A stretch of 64,000 nucleotides of DNA from Ectothiorhodospira marina (GCF_900109495.1 NZ_FOAA01000009.1:1-64000), one strand, 5' to 3'. Numbered from the stretch's first letter, positions 37,644 to 46,121 are shown. Numbers and translations are program-made. The notes: a model not told the origin generated them from the letters alone.

Positions 37644-39224
37644 TCAGTTACGGCGCTCCCAGAATTGTCGGGCCAGCAGCTTGAGTTCCGCGGAGAGTTC
37701 CGCCACCTGGCTGGCCGCCGACTCGATCTGCTGACCAGACTGGGCATTGGCATCGGCATAGCCACGGATGCGGGTGATGCTCTGATTGATCTCCTCGCTG
37801 ACCGAGCCCTGCTGATCCACCGCCGTGGCGATCTGTGCACTCATGTCGGTGATGGCGGCAACGCTGCGAGCAATCTCTTCCAGGGAGCGGGCTGCCTTGC
37901 CCGCCTGCTCGACACTCTTGACCGCCTGTTTACGACTGTTCTGCATCACCTCCACCGAGGAATGGGCGCCCCGCTGAAGCTTCTCGATGGTGGTCTGGAT
38001 CTCCTGGGTCGATTCATGAGTGCGGGAAGCCAGGCTGCGCACCTCGTCGGCCACCACGGAAAAACCGCGGCCGTGCTCACCGGCCCGGGCCGCCTCGATG
38101 GCAGCATTCAGGGCCAGCATATTGGTCTGCTCGGCAATACCGCGGATGACCTCCAGCACCGCCCCGATGGATCCAGCGCTTTCCTCCAGCTGGCTGATGA
38201 CTTGAGCCGCGCGCTCCACCTCATCAGCCAGCTGGCCGATGACCTGTTCGGTGGAAGCCACCACCTGACGCCCCTGACCAGCGCTGGTATCGGCGGTGGT
38301 GGCTGCCTCGGCGGCGTTTTGTGCGTTGCGGGCCACTTCCTGAACGCTGGCGGTCATTTCATTGACCGCTGTGGCCACCTGATCGGTTTCCGCCTGCTGA
38401 CGGAGAATCTCATCCCGCGTCCGTCGCACCGAGCCCACCATGGAATCGGCGTGCTCAGCCAACTGGCTGGCGGCATCGGATACCCGACCCACGGCAGCAC
38501 CGGTCTCGGAGCGCAACATGCGCATGGCGAACTCGATCTCCCCGAATTCGTCCGCGCGGCCGGTGTAAACATACTGCCCCACCGGATTACGGGTAATCCC
38601 GCGGGCCTGGGTACGTAGCTGTCCGAGAGGGCGTACCAACCAGGCACTCAGGCCGCTGCCCAGTATCAGGGCCAGCAATACCGGCACCAGGCTGCTGATG
38701 ATCGGCGTACCCCACAGCCCGCCGAGTGCCAGGGACAACGCTGCAGCCATCACCATGCCGCCCACCAGACGCACGGCAACCGGCGGCATGGGCAGACGCA
38801 TGACCAGGGGCAAACGATCGTTCATGAGTCCGGCATACATGCTGGTGGCCCGATCCACCCACTCCCGTGGGGGGCGGGTGCGCACGGATTGGTATTCCGC
38901 CACCTGCCCATCCTTGCGGATAGGCATGACATAGGCGCTCACCCAGTAATGGTCGCCATTCTTGCAACGGTTCTTGACGAGCCCCATCCAGGCACGACCG
39001 CTCTTGACACTATCCCAAAGATCCTTGAACGCCGCCGGGGGCATGTCAGGGTGGCGGACAATATTGTGATTACGCTTGAGCAACTCCTCCTCAACGAACC
39101 CGCTGATGCGGATGAAGTCGTCGTTGACGTAGGAAATGGCCCCCTTGAGGTCCGTCGTGGACAGAATATTGGCGTGATCCAATACGGCCTGTTCCCGGCC
39201 CGTGACCGGCAGATTCTTCTTCAT
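37644..39224 (-). CDS. Aer-like PAS chemoreceptor, paralogue 2
   Basis: This protein is also 526 residues, with the same order: PAS domain with NIVRHPDMP and [19 protein letters not shown], two membrane segments, HAMP-like region and signalling hairpin ([21 protein letters not shown]). It is clearly a tandem duplicate of the downstream gene but has diverged strongly in the membrane region, linker and PAS core. It lies 58 bp upstream of its paralogue, so the two may be co-transcribed. Distinct sensing ranges are a reasonable inference from the divergence. Confidence 0.92.
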   Translation of the reverse strand: MKKNLPVTGREQAVLDHANILSTTDLKGAISYVNDDFIRISGFVEEELLKRNHNIVRHPDMPPAAFKDLWDSVKSGRAWMGLVKNRCKNGDHYWVSAYVMPIRKDGQVAEYQSVRTRPPREWVDRATSMYAGLMNDRLPLVMRLPMPPVAVRLVGGMVMAAALSLALGGLWGTPIISSLVPVLLALILGSGLSAWLVRPLGQLRTQARGITRNPVGQYVYTGRADEFGEIEFAMRMLRSETGAAVGRVSDAASQLAEHADSMVGSVRRTRDEILRQQAETDQVATAVNEMTASVQEVARNAQNAAEAATTADTSAGQGRQVVASTEQVIGQLADEVERAAQVISQLEESAGSIGAVLEVIRGIAEQTNMLALNAAIEAARAGEHGRGFSVVADEVRSLASRTHESTQEIQTTIEKLQRGAHSSVEVMQNSRKQAVKSVEQAGKAARSLEEIARSVAAITDMSAQIATAVDQQGSVSEEINQSITRIRGYADANAQSGQQIESAASQVAELSAELKLLARQFWERRN

Positions 39225-39306
39225 GGATCATTCAACCCCTGAGTTATGCTGCAACGCGCATTCCTGTCGATGAATCATCCTTGTCTGCCGACCCTCGCTC
39301 ACCCGC

Positions 39307-39334
39307 GGTGCCCCGCCCCCCTGAGCGGGGCACC
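39307..39334 (-). terminator. Hairpin downstream of nnrU
   Basis: GGTGCCCCGC pairs perfectly with GCGGGGCACC across an 8-nt loop, 9 bp past the nnrU stop. There is no T-run, so it may be a message-stabilising or rho-assisted end. Confidence 0.55.
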
Positions 39335-39342
39335 GGCAGTGA

Positions 39343-39921
39343 TCAGACCATGACGGGCTTGCCGATCAGCCATTCATGCAGGAACAGCGAGAAGGCAAGA
39401 TAACCGACCAGGCCCACCACCACGGTGATGGCATCCGCCTTCAATGTAGCGGCAGCAGGCGCCATTCCCTGAGCGGAATCTCTCTTGCGGGCGGCACGGA
39501 AGGACAGCACGGCCCAGACCAGCAGCGAACCGAAAAGAATGACGTCGGCCAGTGTGCCGTTGGCGAACAGATGCCCCAGGGCCCATACCTTCACGGCGAT
39601 GACCATGGGATGGCCGAGGCGGGCCTTGATGTGGTTATTGGGGACAAAGGCGGCCGCCAGGATAATGAAGGCCACCAGATTGAACAGGGCGGTCACGTGG
39701 AAGGTCCACAGCGGCGGCACCCAGAGCCAGGTGGGGTCCACCCGAGCCATGCCATAACCCCAGACGATCAGGATAAAGCCGACCAGGGAAAGAACGGATG
39801 CAAATCCCGCCCAGGCCTTTTCGCCAAACTGGTCGATCCGGGCGCGACGCCAGTCGTCAGCGAAGATGCGGGTGGAGTGCATGCCCAGGAAGAGCACAAG
39901 ACCAAGGATCATCACGAACAC
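39343..39921 (-). CDS. NnrU family membrane protein
   Basis: This 192-residue inner-membrane protein has five or six hydrophobic segments. Family features are the N-terminal LGLVLFLGMHSTRIF, GFILIVWGYGMARVDP, HIKARLGHPMVIAVKVWALGHL and the C-terminal LFLHEWLIGKPV. NnrU was named from denitrification clusters but occurs widely, and is related to isoprenoid/carotenoid isomerase-like membrane proteins. No denitrification gene is visible here, so the role is open. Confidence 0.87.
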   Translation of the reverse strand: MFVMILGLVLFLGMHSTRIFADDWRRARIDQFGEKAWAGFASVLSLVGFILIVWGYGMARVDPTWLWVPPLWTFHVTALFNLVAFIILAAAFVPNNHIKARLGHPMVIAVKVWALGHLFANGTLADVILFGSLLVWAVLSFRAARKRDSAQGMAPAAATLKADAITVVVGLVGYLAFSLFLHEWLIGKPVMV

Positions 39922-39975
39922 GGTAACGCTTCCTTCTGAGTTGAGTGGATTAAGAAACTGCTAATAATGCCCTTT

Positions 39976-41631
39976 TCATGGGGCATGGTCGAATACCAAT
40001 TCCCCCTCCCGCAGGAAAAAGGCGCCACCCACCACCTCTTGATTGATACGCCGTGCCCGATCGGCGACATGGACCTCCACACCAGCGTGGACCCTTTCGC
40101 GCACGTGGATGCTGGCATCCTGGGATCGCTCCACCTGCTGGACCAGGCCCTCGCGTTCCGATTCAAGCTCGGCCATGTCCTCGCGGGCCTGGAGCAGGGT
40201 ATTGCGTGCCCGTTGCACAAAATTGTCGTCCACCCGGCCCGGGTGCTCGCTGGCAAAGTACAGGGTGCGGGACAACTCATCGCATAATTTCTGCTTCTCC
40301 GCCAGGCGCGTATCCAATTGTTCCAGACGGTCCTGTCCTTCTGGGTCGACCCCAACCACGACGATGGTATGGGGCGAGGTGGGCGACCCCAGCAGCCGGC
40401 ATTCGATCAGTTCCCGGGACCGAATCTGCCCACCCACGATCTGTCCCTTGCGCGCACCGGCGGCACCCACGATCACGGACTGGCGCGCAGTCACCTGACA
40501 ATGCACCAACTGTTCCTGAACCACCACGGTGGCAGCCTCGACCCGAGCGTTTTCCATGAACCGGGCCGTGACCTTGCCGCCCGCCTTGATGACCGCCGTG
40601 GGCTGGTGACCCTGACCATGTTGCAACTGCCCCACTACCCCGTGACGGATCAACACGTCACCGCCGGCCTCCAGTGTGGCCCCTTCCACCATGCCGCCCA
40701 CCTCAATGTCGCCCGTGGACACCACCCGCATGCCATCAGACACATCGCCGCGGATGCGCACGCTGCCCTCGAAGTTCAAGTGCCCGGAGGACAGGTCCAC
40801 CTGCTTGACATCCAGCAGCTCCTCGACAATCACCCCATTGGGCACCACCACCGGCATACCGGCCACGGTGGCCCGTAATAGATCGGGATCTTCCGGGTCG
40901 CGTGCCACATTATGCAGCCGGGTCGCGAACGACCGCTCCCGACCGTCCCGAGCCGGGATGGGGGCGCCAAACAGATTCTGACCGGGAGTGCCCGGTGTGG
41001 CGTGATGCCGACGCATGAGTGGGGCGCCTGGGGAAACCTGTACCAACTCCCCCAGGTCCCGATAGTCAGCGCGCCCACGGTCATCGATTCTGGGGATTCG
41101 CTCACGGGCCTCGGGTACCAGGGATTCAAACACGGAATCGGTGCCATTGACGGGGGCAGTGGCCCGACCGATCACAGCAACCTCCGGGGCCCATTCCGGT
41201 TGTTTGAGCAAGGCGCTGATGGCCTCTTGGTCGACACCCTGGGTGACCCCCTTATCAGCGAGGGCCTGGAGCACCTGTTCCAGGGTCGTCGGACGTCCGC
41301 CGCGGGGACCTTCCACGTGCAGTGAGGCCTCAAGGCCCTGGGGGTCCACGTTCAGTACAAACCGGCCATCCAACGCCTCCGCAAGCAGAAAGGGTTCCTG
41401 ATGGCCCGCAGGAGCCGGTCGGCACAGGGCCTCGGTCAATCCCTGAACGCCGGCCTCCAACACCGCCCAATCACCATAGCCTGCCTCGCGCAAGGCCGCC
41501 ACCACGGACGCAGCCACCAGACCCGGATACACCTGACCAGGTCGCGGCGTGCAATATACCCGCGTGCCCGTGTCATCGAGGCGCAGGTCCAGATCGGGGA
41601 TGGTGTCTTCCGGGGGGGTATCGCTGCTCAT
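39976..41631 (-). CDS. FapA/DUF342 family protein
   Basis: This 551-residue cytoplasmic protein has a variable N-terminal half and a central right-handed beta-helix. The helix has the DUF342 pattern (GSVRIRGDVSDGMRVVSTGDIEVGG, LEAGGDVLIRHGVVGQL, KAGGKVTARFMENARVEA). A coiled-coil stretch (about 440-510) and a short C-terminal beta region follow. Some relatives influence flagellar number or localise with polar flagella; the sequence alone does not fix the role. It stands alone outside any flagellar cluster, 54 bp upstream of nnrU. Confidence 0.85.
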   Translation of the reverse strand: MSSDTPPEDTIPDLDLRLDDTGTRVYCTPRPGQVYPGLVAASVVAALREAGYGDWAVLEAGVQGLTEALCRPAPAGHQEPFLLAEALDGRFVLNVDPQGLEASLHVEGPRGGRPTTLEQVLQALADKGVTQGVDQEAISALLKQPEWAPEVAVIGRATAPVNGTDSVFESLVPEARERIPRIDDRGRADYRDLGELVQVSPGAPLMRRHHATPGTPGQNLFGAPIPARDGRERSFATRLHNVARDPEDPDLLRATVAGMPVVVPNGVIVEELLDVKQVDLSSGHLNFEGSVRIRGDVSDGMRVVSTGDIEVGGMVEGATLEAGGDVLIRHGVVGQLQHGQGHQPTAVIKAGGKVTARFMENARVEAATVVVQEQLVHCQVTARQSVIVGAAGARKGQIVGGQIRSRELIECRLLGSPTSPHTIVVVGVDPEGQDRLEQLDTRLAEKQKLCDELSRTLYFASEHPGRVDDNFVQRARNTLLQAREDMAELESEREGLVQQVERSQDASIHVRERVHAGVEVHVADRARRINQEVVGGAFFLREGELVFDHAP

Positions 41632-41745
41632 GGTGCCTCCGGGGCGGAAATGGAGGGACAGTGTAGCAAGCGACGGGAAGCGCTAGGGCGCCGGACACCC
41701 AGGGTGCCCGCAAAAGGTATTTTATGATTAAAAATCAAATAGATA

Positions 41746-41833
41746 TGGCGGAAGGGGTGGGATTCGAACCCACGGATGGTCGCCCATCGCCGGTTTTCAA
41801 GACCGGTGCATTCAACCGCTCTGCCACCCTTCC
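41746..41833 (-). tRNA. tRNA-Ser (UGA anticodon)
   Basis: On the minus strand the acceptor GGAAGGG pairs with CCCTTCC, followed by G and an encoded CCA. The anticodon loop CTTGAAA sits on an ACCGG stem and gives anticodon UGA, reading UCA. The variable arm (GATGG/CCATC) is long, as expected for serine. The T-arm GGGTTCGAATCCC is canonical. Confidence 0.97.
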
Positions 41834-42003
41834 GTGAACGCTGATCAGCGCTGAGAGGTCATAGAAGACGGGTAGTTTAACCGGCTTGGTCATGAAGCCA
41901 CAAGAAATGCCGATGGTAAGCTTTGATCCACCGCATGGAATCAAGTACCTTACCGGTATCATGCATTGATTGTTTTCAACCCGTTTCTCCCGGAGGATCT
42001 CCC

Positions 42004-42678
42004 ATGCAAACGGAGCGCACGAGCACCATCAGTCAACAGGCTCAGAGTCAGACCCTGGCCACCAACAAGGTGATTCGCAACACCTACATGCTGCTGTCCA
42101 TGACCCTGGCATTCAGTGCCATCATGGCCTTTGTCGCCATGGCGGTGAATGCGCCGCCAGTGCACTGGATCATCATGCTGGCCGTCTTCATCGGCATGCC
42201 CTTTGGCATCCATGCCCTGCGTAACAGCGTCTGGAGCATCCCGCTCACCTTTGCCTTCACCGGCATCATGGGCTTCATCCTGGGCCCCATCGTCTCCCTG
42301 TACCTGAGCCTGCCCAACGGCCCAGCCATCGTCGGGGGCGCACTGGCGTCCACGGCACTGGTCTTCGTGGGGCTGTCGGCCTACGCCCTGGTCACCCGCA
42401 AGGACTTCAGCTTCCTGGGCGGTTTCGTGTTCGTAGGCTTCCTGGTGGTGCTGGCAGCCATCATTGCCAACCTGTTCCTGGCCATTCCGGCCCTGTCCCT
42501 GGCCATCTCCTCGGCCGTGGTGCTGCTGGTGTCCGCCGCCATCCTGTGGGACACCAGCCGCATGGTGCATGACGGTGAAGCCAACTACGTGGTGATGACG
42601 GTCTCCCTGTTCGCCAATATCTATGTGCTGTTTCTGCACATGATGAACCTGTTTGCCATGCTCAGCGGCGATAATTGA
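42004..42678 (+). CDS. Bax inhibitor-1/YccA family membrane protein
   Basis: This 224-residue protein has seven hydrophobic segments and the family pattern VIRNTYMLLSMTLAFSAIMA at the start and the C-terminal SLFANIYVLFLHMMNLFAML. YccA-like proteins modulate the FtsH protease; BI-1 relatives form pH-sensitive calcium leak channels. The ATG at 42004 follows GGAGGATCTCCC; the upstream open frame from 41923 is not supported. A hairpin with a T-rich tail follows the gene. Confidence 0.92.
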   Translation: MQTERTSTISQQAQSQTLATNKVIRNTYMLLSMTLAFSAIMAFVAMAVNAPPVHWIIMLAVFIGMPFGIHALRNSVWSIPLTFAFTGIMGFILGPIVSLYLSLPNGPAIVGGALASTALVFVGLSAYALVTRKDFSFLGGFVFVGFLVVLAAIIANLFLAIPALSLAISSAVVLLVSAAILWDTSRMVHDGEANYVVMTVSLFANIYVLFLHMMNLFAMLSGDN

Positions 42679-42711
42679 TTCTCCGGGCTGGCTGACCGGC
42701 ATCGAACCTGG

Positions 42712-42736
42712 CCCCTCTACCCTCACGGGAGAGGGG
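42712..42736 (+). terminator. Hairpin terminator after BI-1 family gene
   Basis: CCCCTCTACCC pairs with GGGAGAGGGG across TCAC and is followed by TCTTTGCTTTCTT. It looks like a CCCTCTCCC-family repeat serving as a terminator. Confidence 0.65.
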
Positions 42737-42768
42737 TCTTTGCTTTCTTGAGGCAAGGAAACGGATTG

Positions 42769-43734
42769 ATGATTGATCAGGGCGTATTTCTCGATCTGGA
42801 AACCCTCGACCGGGGGGATCTGGATCTCTCCCCCCTTCGCAACTCCCTCACCCACTGGACCTTTCATGACTACACCCGCCCACCGGAGACGGTGAAGCGC
42901 ATCCAGGGTGCCCAGGTGGTCATCACCAACAAGGTGGTGCTGGATGCCGATGCCCTGGCAGCGGCTCCGGACCTGAAACTGGTGTGCCTGGCTGCCACGG
43001 GGACCAACAACGTGGACCTGGAGGCGGCCTCCCGGTTGGGGATCACCGTATGCAATGTACGGGACTATGCCACGGCCTCCGTGGTGCAGCATGTGTTCGC
43101 CATGTTGCTGTCACTCACCGTGCGGCTGTCGCAATACCAGCAGGATGTCCGCTCGGGTGCCTGGAATGACAGCCGGCAGTTCTGCCTGCTGGATCATCCC
43201 ATCCGTGAACTGGCCGGACGGCGCCTGGGGATCATCGGTTACGGGGTACTGGGCCGGGCCACGGCGCAGGCGGCGAATGCCTTTGGCATGGAGGTGGCAG
43301 TCGCGCAGAGCCTGACCGGTCGAGGGCCGGAACCCGGGCGCCTGCCCCTGGACGAGGTGATCCGCACCAGCGATGTACTCAGCCTGCATTGCCCTCTCAC
43401 GCCGCAGACCCAGCAGTTGATTGATGAACACCGGCTGCGGGAGATGAAGGCCGATGCGGTGCTGATCAACACCGCCCGGGGGGCCATCGTGGATAACGCC
43501 GCCCTGGCCGAGGCGTTGCGGCGAGGGGATATCGGCGGGGCCGGGGTGGATGTACTGGAGAAGGAGCCGCCCGAAGCGGATCATCCCCTGCTGGCAGCCG
43601 GCATCCCCAATCTGATCATCACCCCTCATATTGCCTGGGCCGCCGTCGAGGCCCGCCAGCGCATGGTGAATGCCCTGGCGGGCAACATCCAGGCCTTCAA
43701 GTCCGGCCAGCCCACCCACCTGGTGAATCCGTAG
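42769..43734 (+). CDS. D-2-hydroxyacid dehydrogenase (hydroxypyruvate/glycerate dehydrogenase-like)
   Basis: This 321-residue NAD-dependent oxidoreductase has the nucleotide-binding motif LGIIGYGVLGRATAQAA. The catalytic Arg is in LINTARGAIVD, Glu in LEKEPPEADHP and His in PHIAWAA. It resembles glycerate dehydrogenases that reduce hydroxypyruvate. In a RuBisCO-bearing cell a role in glycolate or photorespiratory salvage is plausible, but substrate specificity is not readable. The ATG at 42769 follows AAGGAAA. slyX starts 11 bp later. Confidence 0.9.
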   Translation: MIDQGVFLDLETLDRGDLDLSPLRNSLTHWTFHDYTRPPETVKRIQGAQVVITNKVVLDADALAAAPDLKLVCLAATGTNNVDLEAASRLGITVCNVRDYATASVVQHVFAMLLSLTVRLSQYQQDVRSGAWNDSRQFCLLDHPIRELAGRRLGIIGYGVLGRATAQAANAFGMEVAVAQSLTGRGPEPGRLPLDEVIRTSDVLSLHCPLTPQTQQLIDEHRLREMKADAVLINTARGAIVDNAALAEALRRGDIGGAGVDVLEKEPPEADHPLLAAGIPNLIITPHIAWAAVEARQRMVNALAGNIQAFKSGQPTHLVNP

Positions 43735-43745
43735 GGTCTTTGCAC

Positions 43746-43967
43746 ATGTCCACCACCCCCATGAACGACCGCGTGATTGATCTGGAAATCCGGCTGGCCC
43801 ATCAGGATGCCCAGTTGCAGGATCTCAACGATGTGGTCACGCGACAGCAACAGGATCTGCTGCAGATGCAGCGACAGATGGAGGACCTACGGTTGCGTCT
43901 GGCGGAGGTGCTGGCGAATCAGCCCGGCGGTCCGGAGGGACCGGAGCCGCCGCCACCGCATTATTGA
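43746..43967 (+). CDS. slyX: SlyX family protein
   Basis: This 73-residue coiled-coil protein has heptad-rich DRVIDLEIRLAHQDAQLQDL and a Pro-rich C-terminus ending PPPHY, as in E. coli SlyX. Its function is unknown. The ATG at 43746 is preferred; TTG at 43740 is also possible. Its stop at 43967 lies within the ribosome-binding region of rsmJ, implying translational coupling. Confidence 0.88.
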   Translation: MSTTPMNDRVIDLEIRLAHQDAQLQDLNDVVTRQQQDLLQMQRQMEDLRLRLAEVLANQPGGPEGPEPPPPHY

Positions 43968-43977
43968 GGCTGCCTCC

Positions 43978-44748
43978 ATCAACGCCCCCACCATCATTTG
44001 CGATGATCCCGCCGATCACCCCCGCGCCGAGGCCCTGGCCAGATCACTGGGCCTGACGCTGGTCGGAACCGAAACCGAAAGCCAACCCGGAACATGGCAA
44101 CTGGCCGTCACCCCCGAGCGCCTGGAGTTACGCCAGTGCGGGCCCAAGGCACCCGGGCCTGTCTTTGTGGATCTGGCCAGTGGCCGCCTCGGGTATCGGG
44201 GCGCCCATGTGAGCGCCCGCAAGGAGCCCCTGGCCCGGGCCGTGGGCATCAAGGGTGGGCATCGACCTCATGTGGTGGACGCCACGGCAGGGCTGGGGCG
44301 GGATGCCCTGATCCTCGCCCTGCTGGGGTGCCGGGTCACCCTGCTGGAACGTCATCCGGTGATCGCCGCCCTGCTGGCCGATGGGCTGGCCCGAGCCGCG
44401 CAGGAACCGGCCCTGGCCGAGACCGTGGAGCGCATGACCCTGGTCAAGGGCGACGCCCGCCCCTGGCTGCAGGAACATATCGGCGGCGTGGTGACACTGG
44501 ACCCCATGTATCCGCATCGGGACAAGTCGGCCCTGGTGAAGAAGGACATGCGGGCCTTCAGGGCCGTGGTGGGCGACGATGAGGATGCCGCCGGGGTGCT
44601 GGGGGCGGCCCTGGCGGCGGCGCGGGAGCGGGTGGTGGTCAAGCGCCCGGCCCGGGCCGAACCCCTGGGGGGGCAGACGCCGGACTTCCAGGTGCCTGGC
44701 AGCAGCACCCGATTCGATGTATATCTCACGAAAACGGGCCAAAGCTGA
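43978..44748 (+). CDS. rsmJ: 16S rRNA m2G1516 methyltransferase RsmJ, probable ATC start
   Basis: This protein of about 256 residues closely follows E. coli RsmJ: VFVDLASGRLGYR, ARAVGIKGGHRPHVVDATAGLGRD (motif I region), VTLLERHPVIAALL, VVTLDPMYPHRDKSALVKKDMR and VVVKRPARA. It methylates N2 of G1516 in 16S rRNA. No ATG, GTG or TTG lies where the N-terminus should begin. ATC at 43978 gives MNAPTIICDDP, matching the expected length, and GAGG at 43966-43969 lies 8 nt upstream. ATT at 43963 is the other candidate. The frame is open further upstream but only as the shadow of slyX. Confidence 0.9.
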   Translation: MNAPTIICDDPADHPRAEALARSLGLTLVGTETESQPGTWQLAVTPERLELRQCGPKAPGPVFVDLASGRLGYRGAHVSARKEPLARAVGIKGGHRPHVVDATAGLGRDALILALLGCRVTLLERHPVIAALLADGLARAAQEPALAETVERMTLVKGDARPWLQEHIGGVVTLDPMYPHRDKSALVKKDMRAFRAVVGDDEDAAGVLGAALAAARERVVVKRPARAEPLGGQTPDFQVPGSSTRFDVYLTKTGQS

Positions 44749-44756
44749 GCCTTGAA

Positions 44757-45086
44757 TGGGGATAGACCCCTTAATATTGCATGCACCGTGGGAGCTGGCC
44801 TGCCAGCGAAGCGCTGCGGCAGCAGCGCTTTGGGGACTGTGCCCACCGCTTTCGCGGACAAGGCCCGCTCCCACAAAAGAACCCACCACCAAATAGTCAC
44901 CACAGAACATTCTGCCTAAATGGGGACAGACCCCTTTATCGCATGCATCCCCTGTGGGAGCTGGCCTGCCAGCGAAGCGCTGCGGCAGCAGCGCCTTGGG
45001 GACTGTGCCCACCGCTTTCGCGGGCAAGGCCCGCTCCCACAAAAGAACCCACCACCAAACAGTCACCACAGAACATTCAGCTCAGT
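44757..45086. repeat. Tandem duplicated repeat, two copies of about 165 bp
   Basis: Each copy starts with TGGGGAYAGACCCCTT. A long imperfect hairpin follows (GTGGGAGCTGGCCTGCCAGC ... GGCCCGCTCCCAC with GCTGCGGCAGCAGCGC in the loop), and the copy ends with AAAAGAACCCACCACCAAA and CACAGAACATTC. Copy starts are near 44757 and 44921 and the two are nearly identical. The block fills most of the 424-bp gap between rsmJ and the Rieske-like gene. No coding sequence is evident. Confidence 0.85.
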
Positions 45087-45172
45087 AGCACCCCCGTGGG
45101 AGCGGCCCTTGGCCGCGAAGGACATGCTACAAAGCACTGCTTGCCGATGCCGGGAAAAGGTGTCTGTCCCCG
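45087..45172. repeat. Third partial repeat with inverted GGGGACAGA terminus
   Basis: A shorter hairpin element (GTGGGAGCGGCCCTTGGCCGCGAAGG) starts near 45094. The block closes with AGGTGTCTGTCCCC near 45157, which is the inverse of the GGGGACAGAC motif opening the tandem copies. The whole 44757-45172 cluster is therefore bounded by inverted copies of one motif. Confidence 0.6.
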
Positions 45173-45763
45173 TTACGGGGTTTGCCCCAGGATCAGTTGG
45201 TCGTCGGCCATCAGGCGGTAGCTGGGCACCTCCAGATTGCGGCGGGCCTGCTGATCCCGGTAGACGCGACCGGACAGGTCGTAGCGGGAACCGCGGCAAC
45301 GGTCGACAAAACCGCCACCCCAGCCCTCCTCCGCAGCAACCTCGGGCGACACCCAGGTGAGTTCGCAAGCCAGATCGGTGCCCAGGGCCACCACCACCAG
45401 GACCTCGGGAGAGGCAGACCGGTGGGGGTTGCGATAAACCCGGGGCTGGCGACTCAAACGGGAATCGGCGTCGTAGAGCTGGTCTGAGAACTCCGCATCG
45501 GCTTCCAGCATGTCAGGGGTGCGCCCCACAATCCAGACGGGTCGACCCTCCCAGGTGACGGCCTTCACCTCACCCGGTGCCAGATCGGCAATATCCACGG
45601 CGCGGGTGTCGCTCTCGCCCTCACCTTCGTCGGAATCCCGAAAGATACCGCTCAGCATCACATAGGCCAGCATGGTCACGCCCAGCAGCGCCAACAGCTT
45701 CAAGGCCACACGATAATAAACGCGCCGTTGATCCGGCGGTACGTTGAAGGATTCAGGCATCAT
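45173..45763 (-). CDS. Rieske-family membrane protein lacking all [2Fe-2S] ligands
   Basis: This 196-residue protein has one N-terminal membrane helix (about 17-41). Its soluble domain follows PetA, the Rieske subunit of cytochrome bc1: DIADLAPGEVKAVTWEGRPV and WIVGRTPDML, then GSRYDLSGRVYRD, NLEVPSY and DDQLILG. The two cluster boxes are altered. Box 1, normally CTHLGC, reads GTDLAC (128-133); box 2, normally CPCHGS, reads DRCRGS (154-159). All four ligands (C, H, C, H) are thus G128, D130, D154 and R157, while the two disulfide cysteines C133 and C156 remain. It cannot carry a Rieske cluster but should keep the fold and disulfide. petB and petC are not adjacent. It diverges from a conserved-looking small gene. 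Function unknown. Confidence 0.85.
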   Translation of the reverse strand: MMPESFNVPPDQRRVYYRVALKLLALLGVTMLAYVMLSGIFRDSDEGEGESDTRAVDIADLAPGEVKAVTWEGRPVWIVGRTPDMLEADAEFSDQLYDADSRLSRQPRVYRNPHRSASPEVLVVVALGTDLACELTWVSPEVAAEEGWGGGFVDRCRGSRYDLSGRVYRDQQARRNLEVPSYRLMADDQLILGQTP

Positions 45764-45798
45764 GGGCGACTATTATGAACCACAATCGAGGAACGACA

Positions 45799-46119
45799 AT
45801 GCAATCCAGAACACAACAGACCTACGTGGGCATCCACAACGATCTTCATGGCGGCATGACTCCCATTGGCGGCATCATCAAGGATGCCTGGGTCTTCGAA
45901 CTCATTCCGGAAACCGAAACCTGCGAAGGCTGGGCCACCGCACAGATCCAGGTGCTCCATGACAAGGTCAACGCCGCCTGGGATCAATACGGCCTGCGGG
46001 TGAGCAACCTGCCCCCGGAGATCCGCGAACGCCACACCCGCATCCATGACCAGGCCATCGAGAAGGCCCGATCCATGGGCTGGGTGCCGGGCCGCGACTC
46101 GGATGCCGAGATGGAGTGA
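45799..46119 (+). CDS. Hypothetical small soluble protein divergent from Rieske-like gene
   Basis: This protein of about 106 residues has no signal peptide or membrane segment and a mixed composition (IGGIIKDAWVFELIPETETCEGW, then VLHDKVNAAWDQYGLRVSNLP and a helical C-terminus). GAGGAA lies 5-6 nt before the ATG at 45799, so that start is preferred to 45775. I do not recognise the family. Codon use matches its neighbours, so it looks like a genuine gene. Only 35 bp separate it from the Rieske-like gene on the other strand, so the two share a promoter region and may be co-regulated. It ends 2 bp before the convergent yajQ stop. Confidence 0.7.
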   Translation: MQSRTQQTYVGIHNDLHGGMTPIGGIIKDAWVFELIPETETCEGWATAQIQVLHDKVNAAWDQYGLRVSNLPPEIRERHTRIHDQAIEKARSMGWVPGRDSDAEME

Positions 46120-46121
46120 GC

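Noticed and set aside
39343-39921. Denitrification cluster implied by nnrU
   Set aside because: No nitrite or nitric oxide reductase gene is nearby, and NnrU homologues are widespread outside denitrifiers.
44757-45086. CRISPR or coding tandem repeat
   Set aside because: There are only two copies of about 165 bp with internal hairpins and no spacers; open frames here read through the repeats and have no start context.
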